Below are positions 52,695 through 62,120 of a stretch of DNA of 64,000 bases, piece by piece (within the stretch, counting starts at the first letter, position 1; every line of letters begins with the position of its first letter). The DNA lies in contig JALMQS010000318.1 in assembly GCA_024734495.1 (NCBI GenBank), positions 62,001 through 126,000 of the forward strand. The letters are read 5' to 3'. A model generated the notes under the pieces. That model was not told where the DNA came from, ran no database searches, and saw only the letters and a program-made list of their open reading frames with translations. This stretch comes from Forficula auricularia (lineage: Eukaryota > Arthropoda > Insecta > Dermaptera > Forficulidae). The translations under genes and the position numbers were made by a program.

Positions 52695-52979
52695 CTTCTT
52701 CTTCTTCGAGTGCCATACCCGAAACGGGTGTCGGCTCCTCTCCACATATACCTGTGCTGAGTGTGTTTAGTTGTTTTACACAGATATACGGGACCTACTT
52801 TTTAACGCCGGTTCCGAACGGCTAATTTGGAGAGGTTACTAGGCAATTATACTCTTGGTAGGTTGCCATTACTTTCCAAGAGGAGGCGACTGCAAATATC
52901 TATCTGCCGAGACTCGGTCTCGAACCAGCGATCTTCGAGTCAGCGAGCCAGCACTCTACCCACTGACCCACAGTCGCCT
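52695..52979 (-). mobile_element. tRNA-derived SINE (family 4)
   Basis: Minus strand: head with GTGGGTCAGTGGGTAGAGTG and GGTTCGAGACC, body with CTACCAAGAGTATAATTGCC and GTATATCTGTGTAAAACAAC, tail (GAA)n. The duplication CCCCTAAACTTT (52683-52694, 52980-52991) is perfect. The opposite arm of the palindrome (about 53471-53482) has the word once and no SINE. The frame at 52643-52825 is not a gene. Confidence 0.92.
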
Positions 52980-53091
52980 CCCCTAAACTTTAATAAATTA
53001 TAATTATACTTTCGTTATAATATAAAAGATAAATTTTATATATGTTACTTGGCGACCTATAAAAAAATGTTACTTCAATAGGCGGACAGTT

Positions 53092-53342
53092 TTAATGGTT
53101 TTTACATAGATTTTTGACATTTCTCAAGCTTGAGTTGTTTAACAGAAAAGAATTTAGTCTTTTTGATTTTAAGTCGATTCTCCCACGTTTTCAGTAGAGG
53201 TTGCTATTAATAGTCAAAACAACAAAAATGTAATGCAATAAGGTTATTCCTCTAGTATTTGATAAGAATTGATGGTTATTTTTTATTTTAAGTCGATTCC
53301 TCCATGTCTTCACCAATGGTTATCAATAATAACCGAAATGTC
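53092..53342. repeat. two 119-bp Z-type units at the loop of a foldback
   Basis: CTCAAGCTTGAGTTGTTTAAC, then units with AAGTCGATTC and GGTTATTCCTCTAGTATTTG. Flanked on both sides by the same inverted word (ATAGATTTTTGACAT). Confidence 0.7.
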
Positions 53343-53572
53343 AAAAATCTATGTAAAAACCATTAAAACTGTCCGCCTATTGAGGTAACATTTTTTTATA
53401 GGTCGCCAAGTAACATATACGTATAAAATTTATCTTTTATATTATAACGAAAGTATAATTATAATTGATTAAAGTTTAGGGGTGTCTGGTAGGAGGTAGC
53501 AACTGTCATAAGTGTCCGGCATTGGATGACGAGATTTCTAAAGTTATCCCGAAGAAAATATAAAAAAAGTGC

Positions 53573-54047
53573 CGTCTAGGGACGCCCGAAAGAAGCGAAG
53601 CTTTATAATATAAAGCGAAGGAAATAAGCGTTCAAAAAATTAAGACTTGAGAAAAGAAAAGCCTTGAGGGATGAAAAAAAATAAAGACTTGAGAAAATAA
53701 AAAAAACTGATAACTTGGGAAAATAAAAAAATGAATACATTAAAAATAAAAGACGCGCCCAAAAACGCAAGGCTACAGCGGAGCTCTCCTATTTTTTTTG
53801 TTCTAATCGTGAAGAGAGCTCCGCTGTAGCCTTGCGTTTTTGGGCGCGTCTTTTATTTTTAATGTATTCATTTTTTTATTTTCCCAAGTTATCAGTTTTA
53901 TTTTTTTTATTTTCTCAAGTCTTTATTTTTTTTCATCCCTCAAGGCTTTCTTTCTCAAGTCTTAATTTTTTTGAACGCTTAGTTCCTTCGCTTTATATTA
54001 TAAAGCTTCGCTTCTTTCGGGCGTCCCTAGACGGCACTTTTTTTTAT
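53573..54047. repeat. palindrome with about 230-bp arms
   Basis: GTGCCGTCTAGGGACGCCCG and its complement at the right edge; both arms contain AAGACTTGAGAAAA words in tandem and end at GGAGCTCTC around a loop at 53790-53812. The 82-codon frame at 53832-54080 lies in one arm and is not considered a gene. Confidence 0.85.
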
Positions 54048-54219
54048 CCTTCAAGTAATACAAATAAGAAAATAATTTGAATCCTGCAATTTTTTTTATT
54101 TTTCTCTCTCTGTCTTTCTGCATTTGATTTTCTTTTTCTGTAAAATAATTTTATTCGATAAATTTTTAATTATTTTTAATAACTTTAAAGACATAAAATA
54201 GTAATAATAATAGTTAAAT

Positions 54220-54560
54220 TGAAGGTTTTTGTGCCGAGTGTAGCAGAATTTTTTATATATTGAGGGAAACAATAATAAAAGAGCCTTATTTTAAAAATTG
54301 CGGCACAAATAAAAATAAAAACCTCATTTACGCCACCTATAGTCAAAAATAAAACAAGTACAAATGAAACAATTTTTAACTTAACCACATGTAAATTCTA
54401 ACCTTCAATTCATAAATTATTCCTGTGAATAAATTGTAATCGACTGATGAAGAGGGCAAAGTCCTCGAAACTATAGTCTCGTTATAAATAAATAAAATTT
54501 ATAATTCCAGCAGAAGACAAACTCTTTTATTATTGTTTCCCTCAATAAATAATAATAGTA
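54220..54560 (+). mobile_element. PLE terminal repeat pair, partly lost
   Basis: Begins GTGCCGAGTGTAGCAG, ends TTTCCCTCAATAAATAAT. The right half has the hammerhead and the CCAGCAGAAGACAAACTC block; the left arm has lost its hammerhead and holds unrelated AT-rich sequence. Confidence 0.65.
54444..54478 (+). ncRNA. hammerhead ribozyme, core intact
   Basis: CTGATGA, stem II GAGG/CCTC with one mismatch further in, GAAAC, ACT/AGT stem III, GTC. Confidence 0.65.
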
Positions 54561-55039
54561 AAAATATTTTTTTGTAACCTTTGCGACTCTCCTGATAAAT
54601 CTGGAACATTTTGAATAGTGCCAGAAGTTCCAGCTACATCATCAACTTGTATGTGTTGAGAATGAAAATTATTCTCTGGATCACTCTCCATGTCTCACTT
54701 TCAATTTGTGTACCAAATTATAGATTCACAAAACACAACACAATAACTCTACGGCGAAGTTAACAATTCTAGTCTCATAAAAACTACAATTTACACGATT
54801 TATTTGTAATCAGCAGAAAGGTTAAACGAAACAGCTGATCGCAACGGATATTGAAATATTCCAACAAGTGGCTGCCCTGACATGAGACCAAAGTGTGACA
54901 TCAGACCACGCCTACTGAGGCGGGGGACAGTGCGCACGCACCACTCGTGTTACGCTTTTAAAATCTGACGCTTAGCTCGGATAGAGTGGCCGGGGCGGCG
55001 AGCGCCCAGAACGTCCGAATAAAAGCTTCGCTTCAAAAG
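54561..55039. other. spacer with a small GC-rich patch
   Basis: 54890-55015 is GC-richer with GGCGGGGG and GGGGCGGCGAGCGCC words. It is not matched elsewhere in the window. No open frame supports a gene. Confidence 0.3.
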
Positions 55040-55223
55040 ATTGAGCTTTATACTTTAACGAATTTAAAGTTGCTATTTTATACACCTTTATTACCTGTTA
55101 CCTGCCAAAGTAACCACAACCCAAACTCTATAGTGGCTGGTCGTTCTTACCTGTATAGGGGACATGCACAGAAAAACTTTCAGCTTTTATAAAATAACGA
55201 AGGTCTGGCCGTCGTGGACTCTT

Positions 55224-55792
55224 TGGCTATTAGTAAGTAGAACTATTGCAAGATTTCTTATATTCAAATTTTTTTCTTTATTTTTTTCGTTAAATTCACC
55301 AACATAATATTTTAAATGGTATGTTTTCTTATTAATTAATTAATTTTTTTTAATATGTAGGAATCAATATAGATAGGAAATCCAAATTTTTTTTTATCTT
55401 TAGCCAATTTAGCAAAAGTCCGTTCCAGGGCGTGACTCCGGAAGCGGCTGCGTCAACTCTGACGCCTCCTTTTTTTGCTTGTTCCGGGCACACCAATTGG
55501 TTTTGGTGCCCTCTAATCAAGTACGCGAATAAAAAAATAATATATTGATGGATTTGGTTGACTTCTATTAGGCTAAGAGCAGCTGATTCTTTACACAATA
55601 CAAACTTAGGAGTGTACAATTCAATTTTTACTTTTAGTAATATATCTAATAAGTATAAAAGTGAAGTCACCATGAAAAATTCACAAGAAATAGAATAGTT
55701 TTAAAAGGCTTAAAAAGTGACATAGTAAAACCCGAATGATAGATCCAGGCATAGACAATCAGTCCGTCTACAAAAATTACTTCAATTTTATA
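55224..55792. other. AT-rich spacer
   Basis: 55410-55500 has mixed composition (CCAGGGCGTGACTCCGGAAG). The minus frame at 55350-55673 has no recognised motif. Nothing else is seen. Confidence 0.3.
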
Positions 55793-56045
55793 AAGAGTGT
55801 GTCTTCTGCTGGAAAAATAATTTTTTAATTTATTTATAAAAAGACTATAGTTTCGAGAGAATTAAATGCCCATTAAGCTTCATCAATTGTAATAGACTGA
55901 TGAAGAGGGCAATTAATTCTCTCGAAACTATAGTCACTTTATAAATAAATTAAAAATTTATTTATCCAGCAGAAGACACACTCTTTTATTGTCTCCTTTA
56001 ATTTATAAAAATTCTATTACTCTCGGCAAAAAGAAACTTTCAATT
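55793..56045. mobile_element. PLE terminal-repeat foldback, ACTATAGT type
   Basis: Arms 55793-55880 and 55895-55988 mirror each other and the right one continues to the family end (TATTACTCTCGGCAAAAAG). The left hammerhead is mutated (TTGATGA); the right one is intact. Confidence 0.72.
55897..55935 (+). ncRNA. hammerhead ribozyme, intact core
   Basis: CTGATGA, stem II AGAG/CTCT with a GGCAATTAATT loop, GAAAC, ACT/AGT stem III, GTC. Confidence 0.68.
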
Positions 56046-56242
56046 TAAGTTAGAAACATTGTTAAAATTACCTCAGCATTTGGAAATGTTGAAATAAGTC
56101 CTCTTTGTATGGTTTCATATATGTAAACCGAATGTTTTCTACATTTGATTCGATCACGAATCAACTGTAGGGAATTTTTGTCAAATATTGAGTGAAAATA
56201 ATATTTGAACTTATATCTTTCTAACTTGAAATAATGATTTTA
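56046..56242. other. AT-rich spacer
   Basis: No feature recognised. Confidence 0.3.
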
Positions 56243-56628
56243 AATAAATTTATATATCAATGAGAATTGTTTCGACCGCGCTTATTTGAAAAAGATATTT
56301 TATCACGAGATACTGCGGATTATGCTATTGAAGTCTGTGGAGTCTTAAGTCTGGACCAAGAGAAAAAAGATGTGATCCACTTAGCTACAATCCAACGTCA
56401 TTTTGCGTATAGCCCGCTAGACATTGGACGGATCCGTCCGAATGTCTAGCGGGCTATACGCAAAATGACGTTGGATTGTAGCTAAGTGGATCACATCTTT
56501 TTTTCTCTCTTGGTCCAGACTTAAGACTCCACAGACTTCAATAGCATAATCCGCAGTGGTCTCGTGTTAAAATATCTTTTTCAAATAAGCGCGGTCGAAA
56601 CAATTCTCATTGATATATAAATTTATTT
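56243..56628. repeat. spacerless palindrome, about 190-bp arms
   Basis: The sequence reads as its own complement around GGA|TCC at 56430-56435, with only a few mismatches or 1-2 base indels. Content is not AT-rich: the arm reads as an open frame (56267-56449) containing ADYAIEVCGVLSLDQEKKDV and IHLATIQRHFAYSPLDIG. I do not recognise the protein. It may be a captured exon or element gene fragment duplicated head to head. Unlike the PLE foldbacks it has no loop and no hammerhead. Confidence 0.85.
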
Positions 56629-56649
56629 TCATATATGTATTTCTAATGG

Positions 56650-57080
56650 AGAATTTAAATGTTCATATCTGGAAAATTCCAAGAGGAGCGTTAGTTTTTC
56701 ATTAAAATCTTTTTTATCAATGTCACTCGTTTTTAAGACATTGGTCATATTAATTGAGTTTGAAAATTTCACTTGTCGACAAAAATTTGTATCCGTAAAC
56801 CTAACAATGGATTCCGGTAGAGTTTTATACGCTGATTATAATGCAATTTACCAATTTTTTACAACATGTTAGAGTTTTGAGATATTATCGGTCAAAACGA
56901 CGAAAAATGCCATTTTGACCTATTTTCGAGTCCCATTAGATATTAAACAGCAATATTTGAAATCAAAATATTTTGTTGACGTAATAGAAAACAGCTTGCT
57001 CTTTGATTTTCAAATTACCACTTCAATTTAGCTCAATTAGAACTCGAGTTATAACTTATAAACTAAAACGATATGTTTTT
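56650..57080 (-). repeat. R repeat, truncated by Helitron A
   Basis: Minus-strand counterpart of 62693-62985 (landmarks GTCGTTTTGACCGATAAT, CAATGGATTCCGGTAGAGTT on the plus strand). It ends at ACTAAAACGATATG just before the Helitron insertion. It is the subterminal part of the TIR element at 60982-62692 and its neighbour. Confidence 0.6.
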
Positions 57081-57085
57081 ATCTA

Positions 57086-57905
57086 TCTACTCTTATTAAA
57101 CGAGCAAAAATTGTATATTTATTTGTCTGTTTGTATATATATTTGTTTGTTTGTTTATATATTTGTATCTTAGTTCTATTTTGAAAACGACTCTACCGAT
57201 TTTGATGAAATTCAAGAGTTAGGGAATTTTTGGGGTGACAATTCGATCTGTCACGGTCTCATCTTCGACAAAATTGTTTTTGATGGGTTTTTTCGTAATC
57301 AAATTAATTATTCTCAGGTAGACAAATCCCATTCTTAGGGTTTTAAAAAGGTTTTCCTTTTCCTTTTATACCCAGGCAGGCAATGGGTTGTTTGTTTCAT
57401 TGTTCTAAAAGGCCTTGAAGAAGTATTGTGATTGTGGATTTTGTTCTCCATAAACATTAGAAATATTAATAAACGTTTTATAATTGTTTTTATAAAGAAC
57501 TTTATTTATTTAATAGAATAAAAAATAATCAAGAATTTATTTAAAAATATATTCCGTATAAGTAGGTCTCAATTTTCTGAAAAACAACACGTTTTGATTG
57601 GTTTTATTTATTAATTGGATGAATAAAAATGAATCATATGGTTGAATCAAAACAGGTGCAGAAGGTGGGGCGCAGTGGTGGCGAATCCGGGGGTAGGGAG
57701 AGGTTTCGGAGGTGGGGTCGAGCGGGGTGGAGGTGGGGGGGCTACATTGGGCGACTATTATATATTTTTGTATTTTTTTAATTTGAAAGCGGCTCTCAAA
57801 TAAAAATCGACCTTTTTATCAGAATTTTAAATTAAAAATAATATTAAAATAAAGCGTTTAATTGAAGGAAGAAGTTACCGAGCATCGCTCGGTGCCTCCA
57901 GGTAC
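57086..57905 (+). mobile_element. Helitron A copy, full length
   Basis: TCTACTCTTATTAAACGAGC after A; hairpin ACCGAGC-ATC-GCTCGGT and CCAGGTAC at 57905, then T. 820 bp, no insertion, G-rich block 57655-57745. Closest in length to the copy at 20685. Confidence 0.88.
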
Positions 57906-58455
57906 TGTTTATTATGGGAGGAGCCCAAAATCCCGAATATCAAAATCCCGACATGTGAAATTCAGACTTAATTTTAATATTTTATTAACCTTTTTGATAT
58001 TTACAAAAATATATATAGTATCTATAATTCTATATGTATTTGACTATATTAATTAAATAAATAAATTAAATTTTATTAAATTTATAAAAATACAAAAGCC
58101 CCTAAAATCCTTATATTTATTTTATGTTTTATTGGATTATTATTTCTATTTTTTATTTATTTATTTTATTATTTATTTACAAAAATAAGTTTTCACCAAT
58201 CAATAATATTTTACTAATAAAAGGAGCTTCTGTGGTGTTTCTTAGAAAATGATATAATAATGATTGATTTCGAAGCATATTTGGATAATTTAGAACGTCA
58301 CAAAGTGAAGCGAAGGCGTTTAATAAATCAAGAAACTCAATTAGCTGAAAACTTGGTTGAGATTAGAAAAAATAATTTGTAAAGTAAATACTAACAAGCT
58401 TGGATCTAAAAAAGTTAGTTGAAATGAAAATAATTATTGAAAAATTGATAGCGTT
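57906..58455. repeat. CGGGATTTTG-type short repeats, then AT-rich spacer
   Basis: 57918-57958 holds AAAATCCCGA twice; the complement pattern CGGGATTTTG recurs at 60870-60955. The rest is AT-rich without a gene. Confidence 0.4.
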
Positions 58456-58574
58456 TTTATTTAGGAGACGGACTGGTATAAATATGTAATTGGATGTTGA
58501 TGAAGGCAGTCCACGGTGGTTGTAAAAAATAAGACTATAATGGTTTTATTGTTTTACATTTATTTGTTAAAACC

Positions 58575-58607
58575 GACGTTTCGGAGATTTATTCTCTCCT
58601 TCTTCAG
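58575..58607 (-). ncRNA. hammerhead ribozyme, intact core
   Basis: Minus strand CTGAAGA, stem II GGAGA/TCTCC, GAAA, ACGT, C17. It lies in the terminal repeat of a PLE with a recognisable endonuclease, which ties the motif to PLEs in this genome. Confidence 0.78.
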
Positions 58608-58825
58608 AGTCTATATAATTGAGGGGAAGACGAACATCAATTAGTATTGGGAATTTTCACATGTCATTCATAATATAAAAAACAAAATAATATACACAAA
58701 ATAAAAATAATAATCATAAATCTACTTACAACAAAAAGTCAATGAAAGTAGTTCAAATCATAATTACATCCTGTCTCCCTTGACAATGCCAAAAAAACAT
58801 TATAAAATTTTTTCATCTCGAATAG

Positions 58826-59939
58826 AAATAAACTGCAACGGATCGTTGCTAAACTTTAGTCAAAACATCAAAAATGGAATGCAATAAGGTTATTCCTCTA
58901 GTATTAGATGAGAATCGATCGTTATTTTTGATTTTAAGTCGATTCCTCCATGTCTTCACCAATGGTTACCAATAATAATCGAAACGTCAAAAACCTAATG
59001 TAGAATTGTTATTCCTCAAGTATTAGATGAGAATCGATGGCTATTTTTGATTTTAAGTCGATTCCTCCATGTCTTCAGCAATGGTTACCAATAAAAACCG
59101 AAACGTCAAAAATCCAATATAGAATGGTTATTCCTCAAGTACTAGATGAGAATCAATCGCTATTTTTGGTTTAAAGTCGATTCCTCTATGTCTTCTGCAA
59201 AGGTAAGGGATAAGAAAACAACGCAGTTGCTATGGTTACTTATAAAATTTCCTCCCAAATTTTTAGCATTTCACAGAGAGAAGCCTATACATTCTTATTT
59301 AAGCAAGGCTAAATGAGCTATATTAAAAAGGTTCAAATGAATAAATTTTAAAGAATTTAAAAAATTAAATAAGTACTCTCTTACTCTAGAGTAAAGTACT
59401 TTAAAATATAATTTTACTAAAAACTTTATTTTTCCTTTTTTGTGGTCCCCAAGGTACTTAATTTGGATATTAAATTTCATCAAAATTGGTTAAGTCATTT
59501 TCAAGATATTTAGAAAAAACTAAAAAAGTACTGAAATAAAGTACTAATGTTTGTGGGTCGATATGTACCAAAAACTAATCAGCGCTTCATTTTGTTAAAA
59601 TAATGCTAGGTTATCAATTTCATTTCAATCGGTTCAACGGTGTGGAAAAAATCGTGGGCCAAAAAAACGATAACATCCATCCATCCATCCATACATACAT
59701 CCATCCATCCGCACGCACTAAATGAAAAAATGGCACTTTTTGGCCTCTCGACGAGACCCCATGTAATTTTTGGCATAAGCCGTCACGTGCTAAAATTCAA
59801 CCTAATTGAATACTACAATTTGTGACTTTAATTGAGTCCATGGGTTCCGTAGTCTTTACCTGAGGACCATTTGAAGCCACGCTTGCCCCGAGAGCGATTA
59901 CAATACTTTACCCATGCTTTGCATTGGATAAAGTAAAAA
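58826..59939 (-). mobile_element. Z element inside the PLE
   Basis: Starts with the GCAACGGATCGTTGC hairpin region, holds about two and a half 119-bp units (58860-59200), the CATC/CATA microsatellite (59676-59710) and ends TTGGATAAAGTAAAA. It inserted after the PLE. The frame at 59640-59825 is not a gene. Confidence 0.72.
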
Positions 59940-60217
59940 TCAATTGATGATTATGTGTTAATGAGATATATATAAATGAATGAATGTATAACATGTCCCC
60001 ACCAATCACAGGATGCGCAGAATATCATTGCGCATATATAGTTGTTGGTTTTTTTTTCTATATTACAATTATTTACACATTTATAAATATGGTCATCATC
60101 AGTCCCAACATTTTTAAAAATTATATACAAAGTTCTTTTTTTTTCTTTTAAAAACATAGTTCGAAACGTCATTAATTTATTTACATATTATTATTATTTT
60201 TTTTTTAATTAAATTCG

Positions 60218-60631
60218 TCACATGAGTTTTAAATTATTAATTATGCCATCCCAGCAAATACTCAGGTCCATCACGACGGATCTGTAAAATACTGCGCGCG
60301 ATAAGAGATTTTTAATTGCAATCATTTCCAGGATTTTTCGTTTAAAATAATTATTTTCCTGGAAAATGATATTAAATTCGTTGAAATTGAATTTGTGATT
60401 TTTTTCTTGGGCGTGAATCGCGAGGGCTGTATTATTTTTAGCAGTTTTTGAGATGGACAGTTCGTGTTCACGTAATCTCTCACTTGCTTTACGTTTAGTT
60501 TGCCCAATATATATGCCATTGCACGGTAGTACTCCATCCCCCATACACTCAATCATATAGACTGTGCCAGTTCGCGTTTTGGTATCTAATTTATCCTTCT
60601 GGTTAAATAGAAATCCGATTGTATTAGTTGG
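60218..60631 (-). pseudogene. PLE GIY-YIG endonuclease domain, partial
   Basis: PLE proteins join a reverse transcriptase to a C-terminal GIY-YIG endonuclease that nicks the target to prime copying. The frame is open from the junction with the inverted repeat (60631) to a stop at 60218. In order: GFLFNQKDKLDTKTRTGT, the first motif TVYMIEC, a two-cysteine spacer (MIEC...LPCNG), the second motif GIYIGQTKR, the catalytic-Arg region ERLREHEL, HAQEKNHKFNF and the Glu-bearing KILEMIAI. All expected catalytic residues (Tyr, Arg, Glu) are visible. The reverse transcriptase upstream is lost to truncation at the inverted repeat. There is no start of its own; the first ATG is at 60556. Confidence 0.88.
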
Positions 60632-60755
60632 TTGAAGGAGAGAATAAATCTCCGAAACGTCGGTTTTAACAAATAAATGTAAAACAATAAAACCATTATA
60701 GTCTTATTTTTACAACCACCGTGGACTGCCTTCAACATCCAATTACTTAATTATT

Positions 60756-60981
60756 GAAAAATGTGTAATAAACCAATTAAATATATAGTGGCCCTGCTCG
60801 CGACTTTCTGTTTGTCAAAAAACTTGTCTGTTCTAGGGTTAAAATAACGTCTGAATTTTCGAATGTCAGGATTATGGATGTCGGGATTTTGGCTTGTCGG
60901 AAATTCGGGGGTGTCGTGATTCTGACTGTCGGAATTTTGACATTCGGGATTTTGGACGCCACCCATAATAAACAGATAAAA
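60756..60981. repeat. short interspersed CGGGATTTTG words
   Basis: About 60845-60960 has five or six GTCGGGATTTTGG / ATTCGGGATTTTG-type words with variants, read on the plus strand, related to 57918-57958 on the minus strand. Frames over it are repeat-driven and not genes. Confidence 0.5.
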
Positions 60982-61100
60982 ACATAAGGTAAGGGGCCCA
61001 ATTATCGCCCTCTTCCATAATATCTTCCCCAGGGTAACTCATGAGATAGTAATATCTGTCGGGAACTGTCACTAGAGACGCCATACTAGGCTCTCGTGAT

Positions 61101-61157
61101 GATTGTACGGTGGTATGAGTAGGTGTACGCTTACGATAAAAAAATGTGATTTTGATA
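61101..61157. repeat. 57-bp target duplication, left copy
   Basis: GATTGTACGGTGGTATGAGT through ATGTGATTTTGAT is repeated at 61940-61996 with two substitutions and a one-base A-run difference. It flanks the LINE exactly on both sides, so it reads as a long target-site duplication. Confidence 0.8.
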
Positions 61158-61939
61158 AGATAAGATAAGATAAGATAATTATTTATTGTTTAAAGCCAGT
61201 TATAATAATTTTGAAAAAATAGAACAAAAAAACAAAAATATAACAATAAAACATTATAAAAAATAAAAAACAAATACAAAAAAACAAAAATAAAGCAAAC
61301 AAACCGAAAAACAAAAAAATTAAAAAATAAAAAAATCTTATTTGAAATTTTTTATTTTATCTATTCATTAACTATGAATGCCCGGATGCGGAGAGCCTCA
61401 ACCACAAAGTGAAACAAGTCTTTTGCTTGTTCCTCATTACAAATGTTCAATATAATTTCCACGAAGTTATCTTCATCTACCACCTCAGAAGCATGAAAAT
61501 ATTTATGCAAATAGTGACTGCGCGAACCAGTAAATATCGGACAATCTACCAGAATATGATTTTAAATTTTCCTTTTCCTGCATATTGCATAGCGTGCAGT
61601 TCACATTTGGGTCCAATTTATAACTGTTGGAGTTGACATAAAAATGTAGAACTAGAGCATTTGTGGTTCTTAGTTGGTGGATAAGTCGCGTTTTGAGATG
61701 GGCAAACGCGTGTTGAGGAGAAAATTATTATTAGGGTCCAGACGCCTATATAAGGGTGCATAAGTCGAACAATTTATAGCTGATTGGTCCTCAAGGCAGT
61801 AAATATTCCGCAATCCACCCACCAGAACGTCCCTAGCTGCCCTGATTGCATCCACATTTTGGGGATCCCATAGTCTCAACCCATCAATTCTTATAAAAAA
61901 CTATGCACCTGGGACATCCAGTTATATTTAACCTTATTA
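61158..61939 (-). pseudogene. LINE 3' end with CCHC-type motif (I/Jockey-like)
   Basis: Minus strand frames encode GLRLWDPQNVDAIRAARDVL, then LLNTRLPISKRDLSTN and, after a shift, TLCNMQEKENLKHILVDCPI, VVDEDNFVEIILNICNEEQA and LFHFVVEALRIRAFIVNE, ending in a stop near 61375. Cys-x2-Cys-x8-His-x4-Cys near the end of ORF2 is typical of I/Jockey/R1-type LINEs. The element ends in a pentanucleotide tail (TTATC repeats on the minus strand, 61155-61182) instead of poly(A). Strongly 5' truncated and frameshifted. Confidence 0.8.
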
Positions 61940-62120
61940 GATTGTACGGTGGTACGAGTAGGTGTACGCTTACAATAAAAAAAATGTGATTTTGATTGAA
62001 GCTGTATTTGGAGCGTAAAAATAAGTATTTTTCCAATCTCTTAACAATTGTATTTCACCTACAGTGTCTATTTTCATAGTGTGTAAGTGAAATTTAATTA
62101 TTGTTGTCCGTTTGCTGAAT

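Larger units (their letters stand above)
52426..55223. mobile_element. 2.8-kb nested foldback element
   Basis: Outer arms 52426-52597 and 55040-55223 are complements (AAGAG.CCACGACGGCCAGA at the tip). Inside lie a second inverted repeat (52598-53091 against 53343-53567), a third (53573-54047) and a PLE piece (54220-54560). A SINE occupies one arm only. The DNA-transposon class is unclear; the long terminal repeats without coding suggest a foldback-type non-autonomous element that has hosted others. Confidence 0.65.
58456..60755 (-). mobile_element. Penelope-like element, 5' truncated, with inverted terminal repeats
   Basis: The minus strand carries a GIY-YIG endonuclease fragment (60631-60218), then, beyond a Z insertion (58826-59939), a terminal repeat with an intact hammerhead (58640-58456). 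At the other edge 60632-60755 is a partial terminal repeat in opposite orientation (TCCGAAACGTCGGTTTTAAC). One complete 3' repeat plus an inverted partial copy is the known PLE layout. Reverse transcriptase is absent, so the copy cannot move by itself. The terminal repeat is related to that of 8763-9785 (GACGGACTGGTA). Confidence 0.85.

Noticed and set aside
60640..60670. Hammerhead on the plus strand at the PLE edge
   Set aside because: Stem II and GAAACGTC are present, but the CTGAAGA half is missing because the repeat is truncated there.
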